From the NCBI GenBank assembly GCA_026545765.1, contig JAIFAC010000144.1, positions 62,001 through 126,000 of the forward strand: 64,000 bases of DNA, in the 5' to 3' direction. Shown one piece after another: positions 34,180 through 46,309 of the stretch (the first letter of the stretch is position 1; each line of letters opens with the position of its first letter). The notes under the pieces were generated by a model. It worked only from the letters and a program-made list of their open reading frames with translations, searched no databases and had not been told where the DNA came from. This DNA is from Plantago major. Taxonomy: Eukaryota; Streptophyta; Magnoliopsida; Lamiales; Plantaginaceae. Both the position numbers and the translations under genes were made by a program.

Positions 34180-34721
34180 TTACTACAAAAAATACATTGT
34201 CTAGCGACGACAAACAGTGCCGATCCGTCGCCCCAGCTGGGCCGACAAATCGGGCGACGGATAGTAATTTCGTCGCCCCACTAGGCCTTTGACGACGGAT
34301 AGATAATCCGTCGTCCAATTCGTGACGGATTAATATATTTGACTTTTTTTTTTAAATCGATTATTGGCGACGGATAGAATCTATCCGTCGTTATATTTGG
34401 CGACGGAAATTATCCGTCGCCCAATATATTATTGGAATTAGTGACGGAATATGTAATTCTGTCACTATTTATTCCGTCACTTTTAATCCGTCACTATTAA
34501 TCCGTCACTATTTATTCCGTCACTGTTAATCCGTCACTATTTATTTCATATTAATCCCTGTTTTTCGTAGTTCACCTATTTAATCAATATAATGTTCGAT
34601 AATAAATCAATAATACGGAAAATATTTCAATAAATGATAAATAATATAAAGTAATATCTGGAACAGGAGAAATTATCCGAACAAGTGTAAATATAATAAA
34701 TCCGAACGTACATATACATAA

Positions 34722-35330
34722 CTAGCTACCAGACGGGGGTGGGGGCTGGCCGAACCGGGACATGAACTACTCCATCTGTAACCGAAGGCGCTCGTTCTCC
34801 TCCCTTCGTTCTCTGTCGCGGCAATCCATCTCGTCCCTTTGTTGCTCCATCTCTTGAGTTAGCCGAGCAACTTTGTTCCCGAACCTTGTTGCACCATTTC
34901 GAGACCTGGTCACGTAATGTGCCGGACGTCTAGGCTAACTGGGATGATGAGGAGCACCCCGGACTAGCCAAGCTCAAACCGAGGCTCCCGAGTCCATATA
35001 TTCGTCCTTTGCTGTCCGGTTTGTTGACCTCTAGGAAGATGTTGTCAACTTGTTCAGTTGACAACACATCACCCGTCTCGTCCTCCTGCCTCGCCACCTG
35101 AGCATCAACCTCAGCCTGAAATCGTAAATAGCAGATATCATGATCAGTTACTGTTTTTTCAAAAATAACTTGTAATAGTGTACAAATATGAAATTTAAGC
35201 AACATAAACATACCGCATGATAGGCGAGGCCCGGTCGATCCATACCCGCCCTTACCTTGGCCTTCTTGAAGATGTCATACTTGGATGTCACCTCCCCCCG
35301 TGCGATCTGAACAACATATATAGTCAACAA
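34722..35330 (-). pseudogene. CACTA-2 transposase-like gene remnant, C-terminal half
   Basis: Minus strand: VTSKYDIFKKAK block (near 35270), then RFQAEVDAQVARQEDE, DSKGRIYGLGSLG (near 35000), and a charged helical tail ARLTQEMEQQRDEMDC with RERREENERLRLQMEQ-like sequence ending in a PPPPSGS tail at 34722. This matches the Ptta/En/Spm-type protein of CACTA-1. The N-terminal Transposase-associated domain of CACTA-1 is not recognised here. Broken. Confidence 0.65.
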
Positions 35331-35339
35331 TTTATCAAC

Positions 35340-36850
35340 TCACAATTAAGTAATCAGAGACACGATACATACACGCAATGCTAGATTGAAAAAAAACATA
35401 TATATACATACCGATTGGTAATAATCGGTGATGAGATCGCCTCCCAAGGTGGTGAACGGCCCTCACGCATCGGTGAGGCGCCGGTTACATACATTAATGT
35501 AAGCGATATCCTGACATCGATTGGCGCCATGAAGCATCCCAAAGGCCCACTCCTCTGCATCAACTGTGGAGGCATTGGGCCACCCGATCGAATGGCCTTC
35601 CACGTCTGGCCGTATCCACATGCAGTTTAGATCCCACAGTCTAAGTAAACACGCCCGGATCGTGGGATCAACTCTTGAGAATGAAGTACTCCTTCTACAT
35701 TCCCAATTTCATACAACATCCAAAGTCTATACATATATAACGTCACCATGTTAAATCAATTTAATAAGATACAACAACATCACAAATATGTTGACTAACA
35801 TATCACCCAAACAAAGTGGCTAACATACCACCCAAACAAAGTGGCTAACATACCACTCACATTGTCCTAAATTTTACTAACACAATGGTGTCTAACATAT
35901 CACCCAAACAAAGTGGATAAGAAGATTGTAGAGATTAGATCGTATTTAATAAGATACTAACACACTGTTCCAATTGATTAGATCGTATTTAATTTATTAG
36001 ATCGATTCCAATTCGGATAAGAAGATTGTAGAGATTAATTGTTAATTATTATACGTTCCTTATAAATTAATTATTAAGTGTTCGATATGTTACAAAATTT
36101 ATTAAGTGTTTTACTACTACGAGTTATAAATTATAAATTACACGTTAATATAATCAACATATTATCCGTCGCTCAAAACACTTAACTACATCATCGTAAT
36201 TTAGTACATATACGAATTTATCAAATCAACTCCAACTACTACTTACATACATATCAAATTAACTTAACTAACTACATCCATACTTAACATACATATCAAA
36301 TGAACTAAACTAACTAAACCAACTACATACATACTTAATTAACATACATACTTCACTACATACATACTTATCGAATTAACATACATACATATTGAATTAC
36401 TACATACATTCATATCAAATTAACTAAACTAACTATCAAATTACATATACAAATAAAATTAATCAAATTACATATACATATTAAATTACATATAATTGAT
36501 CAAATTAACTAAACAAGCTACTACATACTTCATATAAACATACAATTAAGAATAAGTAGTCAAAAATAAAAAAAAAACAAATTTTTCAAAAGTTAGGGTT
36601 TAGAAGTAATACCTTTGATTCCAAGAAAATAGCGGATGAAATTTGAAATTGAAGGAAGAAAGCGAGCTCCTCGTCCAACGATCTTGAATTGACACCAAGA
36701 TTGGGAAGAATCGACAACAAATGGCGGTTGGTGGAGGAGAAAGGAAGAAAAGAAGAAAAGCGAAGAAGAGAAGTGAGCGAAATGGCTTCGCCTTGACCCA
36801 GTCAAAAGCGTTTCTAGCCGACGGACACGTGTCAAATCGACAATAGCGAT
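35340..36850. other. Internal noncoding part of CACTA-2
   Basis: 35400-35640 is GC-richer; its minus strand encodes an open stretch (LWDLNCMWIRPDVEGHSIGW) I do not recognise. From 35740 to 36590 it is AT-rich with repeated CATATCAAATTAACTAAACTAA words and short direct repeats (AACATACCACCCAAACAAAGTGG, about 35790-35920). 36593-36835 matches the leader of the CACTA-1 gene. Confidence 0.4.
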
Positions 36851-37150
36851 CCGTCGCTATACGGGGCGACGGATAGCGGAATAGCGATCCGTCGCCAGTT
36901 TTTATTATTATTATTTTTTTAACATATAAATATTAACTACGGATAATTTATCCGTCGTTAATATTTAATTTTCTTTTTTTTAAAAAAAAAGTCAAAGTAT
37001 GGGCGAAAGATTAATAAAATCCGTCGCCCACATAGCGACGGATAACATTATCCGTAAATTAACTACGGATAATTTTTATCCGTCGCCAAATCTAGCGATC
37101 CGTCGCTATGTGGGCTTGTAGTAAGTTTTACCTCAGAATTCTTGTAGTAA

Positions 37151-38270
37151 GAAGCCTAGTAACTTGTGTTAATTATTCCACTATCGTACCCCCTATCATC
37201 AAATAAGAGACCTAAGGAACCACATGCGGACTTGTATGAATCATAAATAATACCATTGACCGTTCTGATATCCTCATAGTAAGTCACACCTCTTAATTAC
37301 ATGATTCAACATGAGTCTCATGTAGTACTGGTTCTCATTAATAATGTTGACATTATGTATACGCCCAACACTTTGTGCTTTTGTCTTTTTGCGAGACCAC
37401 ATCTTCTCTCTTTCATTCCAACAATAATGTTGTGGCAATTCATGATGCAAAAGATTTCGGGCTTCAGGATTGACTTTGTTCAGTTCAAATCACTGTAAGA
37501 TTTTGTAAGATTTTTTAATGCTTTGCATATGGCTTCTCTTGTAATTGGGCATGTATACACCATTTTTAATGTTCACACTTTGCCAACCCTCCAAGAGGAA
37601 TGATAACCTCTCAACTGCTGGAGTCCTATAATGTATGTAAAATTCAAATATTCTCCATATAGCTTCACATGCAGAAGCATACCAGCCGTCAACATGCCTC
37701 ATGATTTAATCTGGATTGTTCTTGTCCACAAAGCTAAGACATATACGGTCACTCTCCTTGGATATATACTTAAACAAATACTTCATAGACCACCCCTAAT
37801 TGCAGAATTCTATGTTCATGTGCGTCAATACTTCAACATCAATTGATGAGTATATGGGATTACATATCTAACCAAATTTGTAATAATGGAATAGCTTAAT
37901 AATATGAGACACGTTGATATTAATTATCTTAAGATTTAAAAAGCGAAAAAAATTCTACTTAGTTAGATTAAACCTATTGTCAAGCACTTGGCCATTTTTT
38001 TCGACAGTTTCATTTGTATCCCTTCTCTTGTATATCTGGTACCCATTCTCATCTGTGTGCGTGTTCTCATTGTAACTCTTGGGAAAGAATTTCGCACATT
38101 TACCCTTCTCCATGGACAGAGCAGTACACTGCGCATTGCATCACACAGACCTTGGATCATGTGGTTTGACACGGCTTCATACAGTTCCAGATGTTTCTCT
38201 TTTTCAGGAAACTCAACACAGATATAATCGTCAATGTTATATTAATGGAAGAACACAAGGAGATGCCTAT
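37151..38270 (-). pseudogene. Helitron Rep/helicase remnant, N-terminal side
   Basis: Minus strand, continuing the helicase gene beyond CACTA-2. From 38230 leftward: ELYEAVSNHMI, CAKFFPKSYNENTHTDENGY, YKRRDTNETVEKNGQVLDNR, NIEFCNGWSMKYLFKYI, YASACEAIWRIFEF, RTPAVERLSF, SVGRIHNVNIINENQYYMRL and TVNGIIYDSYKSACGSLGL. These follow the order of plant RepHel proteins between the HUH nuclease and the helicase. The HUH motif itself is not seen, so the 5' part is missing. Several frame changes and stops. Confidence 0.8.
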
Positions 38271-38520
38271 TAAATTACAATAGACCTCATGAGCTACTTG
38301 AATTATGAACATGTATGATTTTGATCACATTATCATATGAATGGACCATATTGCCCTTACTAATTATTTTATACATCAGGATGAACTGTGAATAAACCAA
38401 AATACCCTCCACAAGCTTTTCTATCCAATAGGAATTAAGTATTCTGCCACGTGACATGACAAATAGACCAATAAGAAGCCTAGAAAACTAATTCGATTCA
38501 TGTATATATACAAAAAAAAA
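38271..38520 (-). mobile_element. Helitron 5'-end-like sequence
   Basis: Read on the minus strand it starts near TATATATACATGAATCG and contains CTTCTTATTGGTCTATTTGTC and GTCACGTGGCAG. The same blocks are found at 32290-32410 and 61500-61677, the latter directly abutting a Helitron 3' terminus. It adjoins Rep sequence, so it probably is the 5' subterminal region of the Helitron remnant. Confidence 0.55.
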
Positions 38521-38540
38521 AAATCATTGTGGAATAATAT

Positions 38541-38788
38541 AGTACTTTCTCCGTCCCGGGAATAGCTTCCCACTTTGACTTTTTGCAGTCAAATTTTTCC
38601 AACTTTGACTACGAATTAATCTTAAACCGAAAATGTAAAATGTTCAATTTTTTTATATAATGAAACTTCAGGGACTAAATTTTGATTATATAATTTGATT
38701 GAACATTTTACATTTGATTTAAGATAATAAATAATCAATTGAATTACAAAAAATCAAAGTGGAAGTTATTCGAGACGGAGAAATAATA
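38541..38788. mobile_element. Stowaway-like MITE, about 245 bp
   Basis: Ends are imperfect inverted repeats: TACTTTCTCCGTCCCGGGAA...CCCACTTTGA on the left and TCAAAGTGGAAGTTATTCGA...GACGGAGAAATAATA on the right. CTCCGTCC-type termini are those of Stowaway (Tc1/mariner-related) MITEs. The central part is AT-rich and partly self-complementary (AAAATGTTCAA / TTGAACATTTT). No coding capacity. Confidence 0.75.
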
Positions 38789-40179
38789 CATAATCTTTGC
38801 CATATTTTCTTTTTAATAGTGAGAGATCTATATAAATATTTAAATTATAATTGAAACTCATATACATCAACAACTTACTCACTTGTATTTTATTTACTAC
38901 TAAGTAGCAAGGTACCCACATTCGTCAATGATAACAATAACTCAGCTAATTTACGTGATGGTGGAGAACGGACACGTAGTCAAGATTATTCTCCCTTATC
39001 CTAACGGTGTAGTGTAAATTTTGACTCCGCATGAACCTCCGCCATTTAAGAATCACAAATAAAGGGTATTCCTACCGTATCAAAGTAAAATATGTAAATA
39101 TATTTTTGCAACCACTCCAACCCCATCTGATGAAGCCTATTGTAAAAAAAAGAAGCATCAAACTTATCTTGATCCATATCAAATAAAAAAATAACAACTC
39201 GAGAAGAATATGTATATAGTTTCATTTAAGTACACCATTATAGTAGATAATATTGTTGTTAGCTGACTTTATGGAAACATACGAGTCATAAAGTCGAAAA
39301 GTTTTAGATGAATTCGTCTTGGGGCGACGAATTTAAATATATGTTCAAATATATTTTCGGAATTTTGTAGATAAATATATATGAGATTTAATAAGAACTA
39401 TATATGCAGCCAACATACAAAAAGGGTCCTTACAAAAAATAAACAGTGAAATATATACTGGCTACAAATGCAACTAATTCCACAAAATTCACGTGGCGAT
39501 GCCACGATATAGTTTACGTTTAATAATAGATAGAAATGGGAGAACAAAATAAATTAATCGAGACAACCCATGGGGTGGTATGTGCTCCCATCACATAACG
39601 ATCTTGGTATGTATAATACAAATCTATCAATCCAACATCATCATAAAAACACTCAATTGATTATCTATGTGCTAAAACGTTAGCCTCACGTTTCACCTGA
39701 CAAAACTTCATGAAACAAAAATCTCCATCAAATCCTTTGAAAAGTGTAACAAAGGGGCAAAGCTGAAATTTGTTGATTTAAAAAGTTTAATCACAACATA
39801 ACAATCCCTTTCAATTACTACGTGTTACCACTCAAAATTTCGAACAAATTTAGTTTTTAATTTGGCTGGCAAACCTTCCGCATTTTCAGCAACCATAAGC
39901 CATAAAATTTTAGCCCTCATAATTCCTAGCAATAACACTAATACATTCCCCTATTCGGACTCTTCTCAACCATATCAAAATTTCACGCGGTGGGATGGTT
40001 GGAATTTGAATGAATCTTGTGGGGTTTAGCCCATCAACTTTATATATCATATTATATTATGTAAAAACACCCAACTGATAATCTAAGTGCTAAAACATTA
40101 GCACCATGTTTAACCTGGCTAAAAACTTCATTGAACAAAATTCCTGCCCCCTTATTCGGACTCTGCTCAACAGTAGAAT
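38789..40179. other. AT-rich unassigned DNA with local duplications
   Basis: No gene recognised. A 29-codon frame at 38928-39017 (MITITQLIYVMVENGHVVKI) is too short to judge. 39300-39480 is a partial R1 copy (ATATATGTTCAAATATATTTTCGGA). Segments at 39640-39725 and 39945-39990 recur, diverged, at 40055-40180. Confidence 0.4.
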
Positions 40180-40540
40180 CAAAATTTATTAATTTCTTTT
40201 TAAATAGATGGGGGGAGTATTAAATATTTAATAAATGCTCCATTTTTAAAATTTTGTTATTTCATTTTATTTTATTTATTAAATTTACATTTTATTTTAG
40301 TGAATAAAATGATGTATTTAATTAATAATAATATTATAGATTGGTGTTTATAGATTCGTCTTGTCACGATAAATTGAAATATATGTTCAAAATATTTTCG
40401 GAGTTTTGTAGATAAATTTATATAATATTTAATAAAAACTATATATGCAGCCAGCCTACAAAAAAAAATTATTGAAAGATATACCGGTTGAAAATGCAAT
40501 TAATTCCACAAAATTTCACATAGGATTGAAACACAAAGTC
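40180..40540. repeat. AT-rich dispersed repeat R1, copy 2
   Basis: Same order of blocks as at 31970-32220 and 61210-61490: AATAAATGCTCCATTTTTAAAATTTTG, GATTCGTCTTGTCACGA, ATATATGTTCAAAATATTTTCGGA and TTTTGTAGATAAATTTATA. No ORF. Confidence 0.65.
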
Positions 40541-42166
40541 TCATAAGAAACGGTCTTTTGTTAATTTATCTAGAAACGGGACTGTTTTGCAATTTACCAT
40601 TAAACATGTGTATTTAATCTATTTTCGCGGATCCTCTTCCGGATCCAGGTCAGTACCACTTTCATTGCGGTCAGGTTTATAAGATTCTTTTCTTTCTTCC
40701 TTTTTAGACAGTTTGTTCACCTGTCACTACTGTTCTCTTTCATTTTCTCTTATGCAACTGCTATTTAGATATTAGGATAAAATTATTGTTACTTCAAGTG
40801 TTTGTTTCGCTAGACTTCTTCAGGGGTACCTTTACTTAAATGAGTCCAAAGATGGGGGAGGTGATAAGCAGTTCTTCCGTACCAACTTAGCTGCCCGGCG
40901 TTGACTAGATCAACTTGACACAGCAACCTAATTTAATTCCAAAAAGCTTGAAGATGATTCTTTGTCCTTTTCCGTGAATCTACCGCATTCATTACTACGT
41001 ATGTTGTTTTGATTATTCTACAAGCAAGGGGTAAAAGTTTATTAGGTAGTGAGATGTTCGTGCTCTCCTGCTCAAATCTGTTAGAAACTTGTTTGTTAGT
41101 GTTTTGTTATAGTTATCGTTGTGTGATTTCGTTTGTTTTTCAGTTTTTTGTGTTTTAGGATTTTGTTCGAGTTTTTCTTTTTTGCAATTCTTTTTGTTGT
41201 ATGAGGCGTAATCATGCTTGCATATGAAGAAATAGCGTATCATATGTTTTTTTTTTGTGTCAATATAATCTTGTGTTTTGGTATGGTGGATTAGCATGTT
41301 GAAAACATGGATGTAATAGTTAGGAACATATCTGAGTATTTAAACAACATAGAACATCGTTGTAAATGTATAGAACATGGATGAATATGTTGAGATCATG
41401 AATGAATATGTTGAGATCATGGATGAATAAATAACATTGAAATACAATGCCTTTGAAATATTCCAACTCCATGTATAGAACATGTAATACATGTACATAA
41501 GATTTTCATGTTGACAGAGCAGCAAATACTACACAGCAATCATGGGATATTAACATAGGTGATTTGGTTGAGAGCATAGGTGATTTGGTTGAGAAGATAT
41601 GTTGTTTGGTAAACAATATTAGTCCATGTTTTAAACATAATCGTCTATGGTATCAACATATTCATCCATGAACTCAACAATTTGTAACGACCATGAACTC
41701 AACAGATTTAAAAACCATAAAAATGATTTAAAAAAAAACAAGATTATATACAAACAGAACCTAGATTATTCACAACATATAAAATCATGATACAAAAAAC
41801 AAGATTATATTCAAAATGGAACCTTTATAATTCGATTACATGTTGTACTACTGTTCATACATCTATAAAAAAAAAAAAAAAAAAAAGAACATATAACGCT
41901 ATATCTTCTGTCTTTTTTCAAACCTCTTCTTGATCTCTATCTACTTAATTTCAGGTTCATTATCTCTTTTGCTCATCTGTTGCATTTAACTCAACATTCC
42001 TCTTCTTCATGATGCTCTTGCCTCCTCTCCTTTATCTTTTCATCAACACTTTTGTCGTGTAACTTCCTCAACACAGTAAGGATAGTTCTGAGTTTGTTAC
42101 TTGAATAACTCTTCTTCTTCTTCTTCTTCTTCTTCTTCTTCAAGTTGATGCATTTAGTAACCTTGT
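40541..42166. other. Noncoding flank of Copia C with short tandem repeats
   Basis: No gene recognised. 41340-41640 contains ~20-bp tandem words (GAATATGTTGAGATCATGGAT, ATAGGTGATTTGGTTGAGA) resembling the sub-repeats of the 59.1-60.7 kb array. A (CTT)n microsatellite lies at 42111-42142, just before Copia C. Confidence 0.5.
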
Positions 42167-43734
42167 TGTTAGGAATATCTGTTCAGATTTTGATCAGCAA
42201 CCTAATGACTTATCTTAGCTCAGAAAGGTGGTTAGTACTCTTGGTTCACTTGAACACTGTAAAAGAGGAAACTCACTAAGTATGATAGTTTAGCAAATCT
42301 TGTATAGGATGTTAGGTCTCTGAATGTAATATTTATTTCTAAAAAGAAGACCAAGAAGAAGGCATCCAATGAGAAAAGTTCAATGGATTTGAAGATTTGA
42401 AGGCGCACAAGATTCTTTGAAGATAAGGGTTTTCGATACCTATGACTGATATCTTGAAGATCTGCATTTTTAAATAAACAGTGTTACAAAAGATATATGA
42501 GAAATAAAAGGTTTCTGAAACGAGGAAAATGCCCACAGATATCTAAACTCAGATACCTTGGACATAAACTATGTTTCTAAAAAGAAATATATTATAACAA
42601 GTTGTTTCAACAAGTGGTATCTGGAGTTGTGATAATTTCTGGAAAAGAACATGCAAAGCTTCGGAGAACTCTGATAGTATAAGATCTACGTCTGATGCAT
42701 AGTTCGTTGGCACTCTGAGGACAAAGTATAGTCTGATGCATTGAATCTGGCAGACGGAGATGTGCGGACAAAATGGTAGCTTCTAAAGAAGAAGACAAAC
42801 GTACTACAGTACTATACTCAGATATCAATAGTTTGAATTTGATTTAAGCCTCACGGATACTATTCAAACGGAACTCAAATTCATCTATAAATATCAACAC
42901 TAGACTGCTTGAGAACACACAGACACACCTTAGAACCGAACTTACATCGAATACTTTCACACAAGCTCTCTCAAGCATACTACTTACCTTCAAGCTTTCT
43001 GTTGTGACCAAAGCTCTTGATTCTAAGTAGCACAAAAGTTCTAAGTGTCCTGATCCTTAACAAGCATTGCTAGTTGTGTAAAAGTTGAATTAAGATTTGA
43101 CATAAAGATTCATTCTCTTGAACATTTATCATAGACTTGGGTTAGAAAAGAACAAGATACCATACATTGCAAAGTGTATTAAGTATACTTGATTCTCAGA
43201 GCTATCTGCATAACTGAACAAGTTATTAAAGAAGCTCACCTGACAAACTACCTTAACAACACTTTAATTGGTGTGGAGTCTGAAGTACTTAGTTTGGGAA
43301 ACTAAGGAACAACGCCAGGAAAGAGGTTTCTGAGTACAGGAAGTACTTAGCTGAGAAAGCCTGGGAATAACTCAGGGGGACCTAGTGTAATTAGGAATCA
43401 AGAGAATATATTTGTAAGGTTACATCAATTATCTGTCTTAGTGGATTCTAGGACTGAGAAAGGCCGAAGTGAATTAGTTGAAGGATTACATACCTTGAGA
43501 TACCACTATAAAAGACTTGTGTTATTTACTTTACGCATTTTATTACTTGCTTTATTTATCTTGCAAAGTATTTACACCTATCTTCTTTGAGCACATGCAC
43601 TTATCACGGAAAAGTCTTCCGCTCTCGAAATTAAGTATCGAAATCTTCACGGATATGTCGAAAGCGTGTTTATCTACAAAAGTTTTAAAGACTATTCAAC
43701 CCCCAGTCTTTTACTTTGCGTTATCTGGACGACA
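42167..43734 (+). repeat. Left LTR of Copia C (1568 bp)
   Basis: TGTTAGGAATATCTG start, ending GACA before a primer site related to TGGTATCAGAGC at about 43737. Preceded by CTTGT. Confidence 0.88.
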
Positions 43735-43846
43735 AGTGGTATCGGGCGGGAGGTTCCCAAGCATACGCACTAAACCTAGATCGGATAAGTGCCACTAAGC
43801 GCTTTTCACCTACACTTGATTTGTTTGGTTAGTGTGTTTTTGCGGG

Positions 43847-46250
43847 ATGTCTTTAAGTGGCCCCAATTCTCAAGCCATAGAATTATGAAATGGAAGAACA
43901 ACATGATGCTCCTAGAAGCCATTAGTGACGAAATGATCGGCGTGATAAAGAATGGCCCGATAGTCATTCAACAACTCAAGCAAGTCTTAGAGGCTTCTAA
44001 TGTGAGAGCAGAGAACAAAGCGATGGGTCTTCCGCAGACGGATCGTCGACGATTGGAGACACGCGGTCGAGTTATTCTGAACGAAGCAGAGAGAGCTCTG
44101 GACATCGGAAGATGCAGAGAAATCGTTGGATGATCGGGCTCGTAATATCATCATACGTTCTACTCGAGCACATCTGATTAAGCTGTGGGGTTCAAAAGCA
44201 GGCCCGGCATGATTGAAGAAATCTGTGCAAACCTTTGAGAAGGCGAAGGAAAATAAGTTCGAAGTTTTGAAGCTCAAATTCCAAAACTTTAAACAAGGTC
44301 CCACAGAGACTCTTGAAAAACTAGAAAATAGGTTTGCAACACTTATGAGTGGCATGGCTGCACTTGGTGAAAGTAATAGATATACCGGTCGGAAAAGATT
44401 AAGACTATTGTGAAGTCTAAATCATAAGGAAGCACAAAGTATTTCTACTTTAACCGAGGAATGCGGATATCACTCGATGGAACTTTTCTCTCACCTTGCC
44501 CTTTATTGACTATGAGACAACTCAAAGAGAACAAACAAGCGAAAAGTTGCGAATGTTGCTCTAGTTGCTCAAGGAACTTACGAAAGAAGGAAGGCAAGGA
44601 GGTGACTTAGGATGCTCTTGTTGTAAAGCAAATGAGAAAATATGTCAGTCGGGAAATAGAGAGAAGAAAAGCCAAAGAGAAGCTGAAAAAGCATCTAGAC
44701 TCAAACTATCACCAGTAAAAAAATATGCAAAGCTTCATTGAACAAAAGCTAAAAAGCATCTAATCTTGAGGAATCGGAAATGATATATGTTTCTATTGTC
44801 AGAAACCTGGTCATTTCAAGAAGGATTGCCCTGCCTTCAACAAACTAAAGACATGTGACAAGAAAGATAGAAGAAACTTCAAAAGAAGTCAGAGAGCTAT
44901 GCTCACTGAAGAAAGGAAAAAGATTTAACTCCAACTGGATGCTCTAGACATTGAGTCTGATTCTGAGGATGAAGTCTCAGATGATTCCACTGCTGCTCCG
45001 AGAAATGCGGTGTTTCTCATGAAGTGATCGACTTTGGTCAAAAGAAGAAAGAAGTGTGTGGAGTGGCTGAAGAAATATTTCCACATATCTCCAACATTGA
45101 ACCTTGTCTAATGGCTGATGAGGTAACACGTACTTCTTGTTATACATATGAAAGTGATGAGGAAGGAATCAAAGATCTGGAACATCTCAGAAGAGAGCTT
45201 GATCTCTACGAAAGAGAGTTTCTAATGGTCCGAGCTAGAGCCGAAATCTTTGAAGAAGAAAAGAATTCTCTTGAAAAGGAAAATTCAAAATTACTCAAGA
45301 TATCTGAGAAAAAGGATGCCGAAATTGCATTTCTCAAAGCTCAGATATAGGCGAAAAGAATCATGAAGAAGCATTGGCCGATCTTCAAAGAAATGTGAAG
45401 ATCTTCTTTACGAGAATGAAGAACTCGAAAAGAAAGAACTATCTTTTCAATCTTATGCAAAGCTAGTGACACTCTTCTTGAAGTACAATCTTATTTAAGA
45501 GATCCTTGAAAAGAGGACTTGAAGTGGACACCGCAGACGGATAGTTCTACCACTCTGAATAAGAGTGATGAAAGGCGAACATTTTTATGCTTTCGACAAG
45601 GTGGTTCCCAAACAACCTACGATGTCGGTTGAAAGCTAAGGTTGTTAAAAAGGAAAGCGATTCGACCAAACCTATTTGGGAAAAACAAGTCCAAAAGAAA
45701 TCATTGGGAATATTTACGAAAAGAAACATAACAACGAAAAGTGTAATCACCCGATGCTATGTCTCTCGAGAAAGGAAAAATTGCGAGGTGACAAATTCTC
45801 CTATGTCACATTTTACGGAAAGAAAATAGATTACCGAAGACTAGCAAAAGGCTGAGAAAAGATCTCGAGATAGCACGGTGATCGAATGGTATTGGCTATA
45901 AAGCCATCGGAAACAACTTGCTCGTGAGTACAAACAAGAGCAAACGATGGTTAAAGGCTAGAATTGCTCACGACAATTATCGGCGTGGAAGATGAATCAA
46001 GCCACTAAAAATCTGAATGCCGGGGCTAGAAGAAATCGGCGAGAAAGCTAAGTTCTTTGAGAAGCGGACTCGAAAACGACAGTGTCTGAAAGCACCAAAT
46101 GGAGCACCAAGGAACACACCGAGGAAGAAACTAAGTCTTAATAACAATGATACTAATCATTTAACTAGAATTCCTCCTTATGTTCTGTTAGACAAAAGAA
46201 TGTTCTAAGAAATTCATTCTAAAATGGATTCCCTCTTGGAAGATGCTTTA
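43847..46250 (+). pseudogene. Copia C gag region
   Basis: Opens at the ATG equivalent to 24079. Contains the gag fold block (TLMSGMAALGESNRYT), a CCHC knuckle (CFYCQKPGHFKKDCPAF, about 44785-44835), the acidic ESDSEDE stretch, and the coiled-coil tail best seen at 45024-45350 (IDFGQKKKEVCGVAEE ... EEEKNSLEKENSKLL). Same layout as the gag regions at 6431 and 24079. Broken. Confidence 0.75.
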
Positions 46251-46309
46251 GTCCGGATGGTTCCATTGTTGGTATGAGAACTAATCTCTGTTTCTGTTTT
46301 GTGCGAACA

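Larger units (their letters stand above)
34180..37150 (+). mobile_element. CACTA-2: CACTA-like transposon with TTACTAC ends, target duplication GAA
   Basis: Starts TTACTACAAAAAA at 34180 and ends TTCTTGTAGTAA at 37150, with GAA on both sides (34177-34179, 37151-37153). Carries the same GCGACGGAT subterminal repeats as CACTA-1 (34205-34530 and 36845-37105) and shares internal sequence with it (for example the GTTCACCTATTTAATCAATATAATG region near 34570). It sits inside the Helitron Rep/helicase gene, so it is younger than the Helitron. It lacks a catalytic TNP2 gene. Confidence 0.85.
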
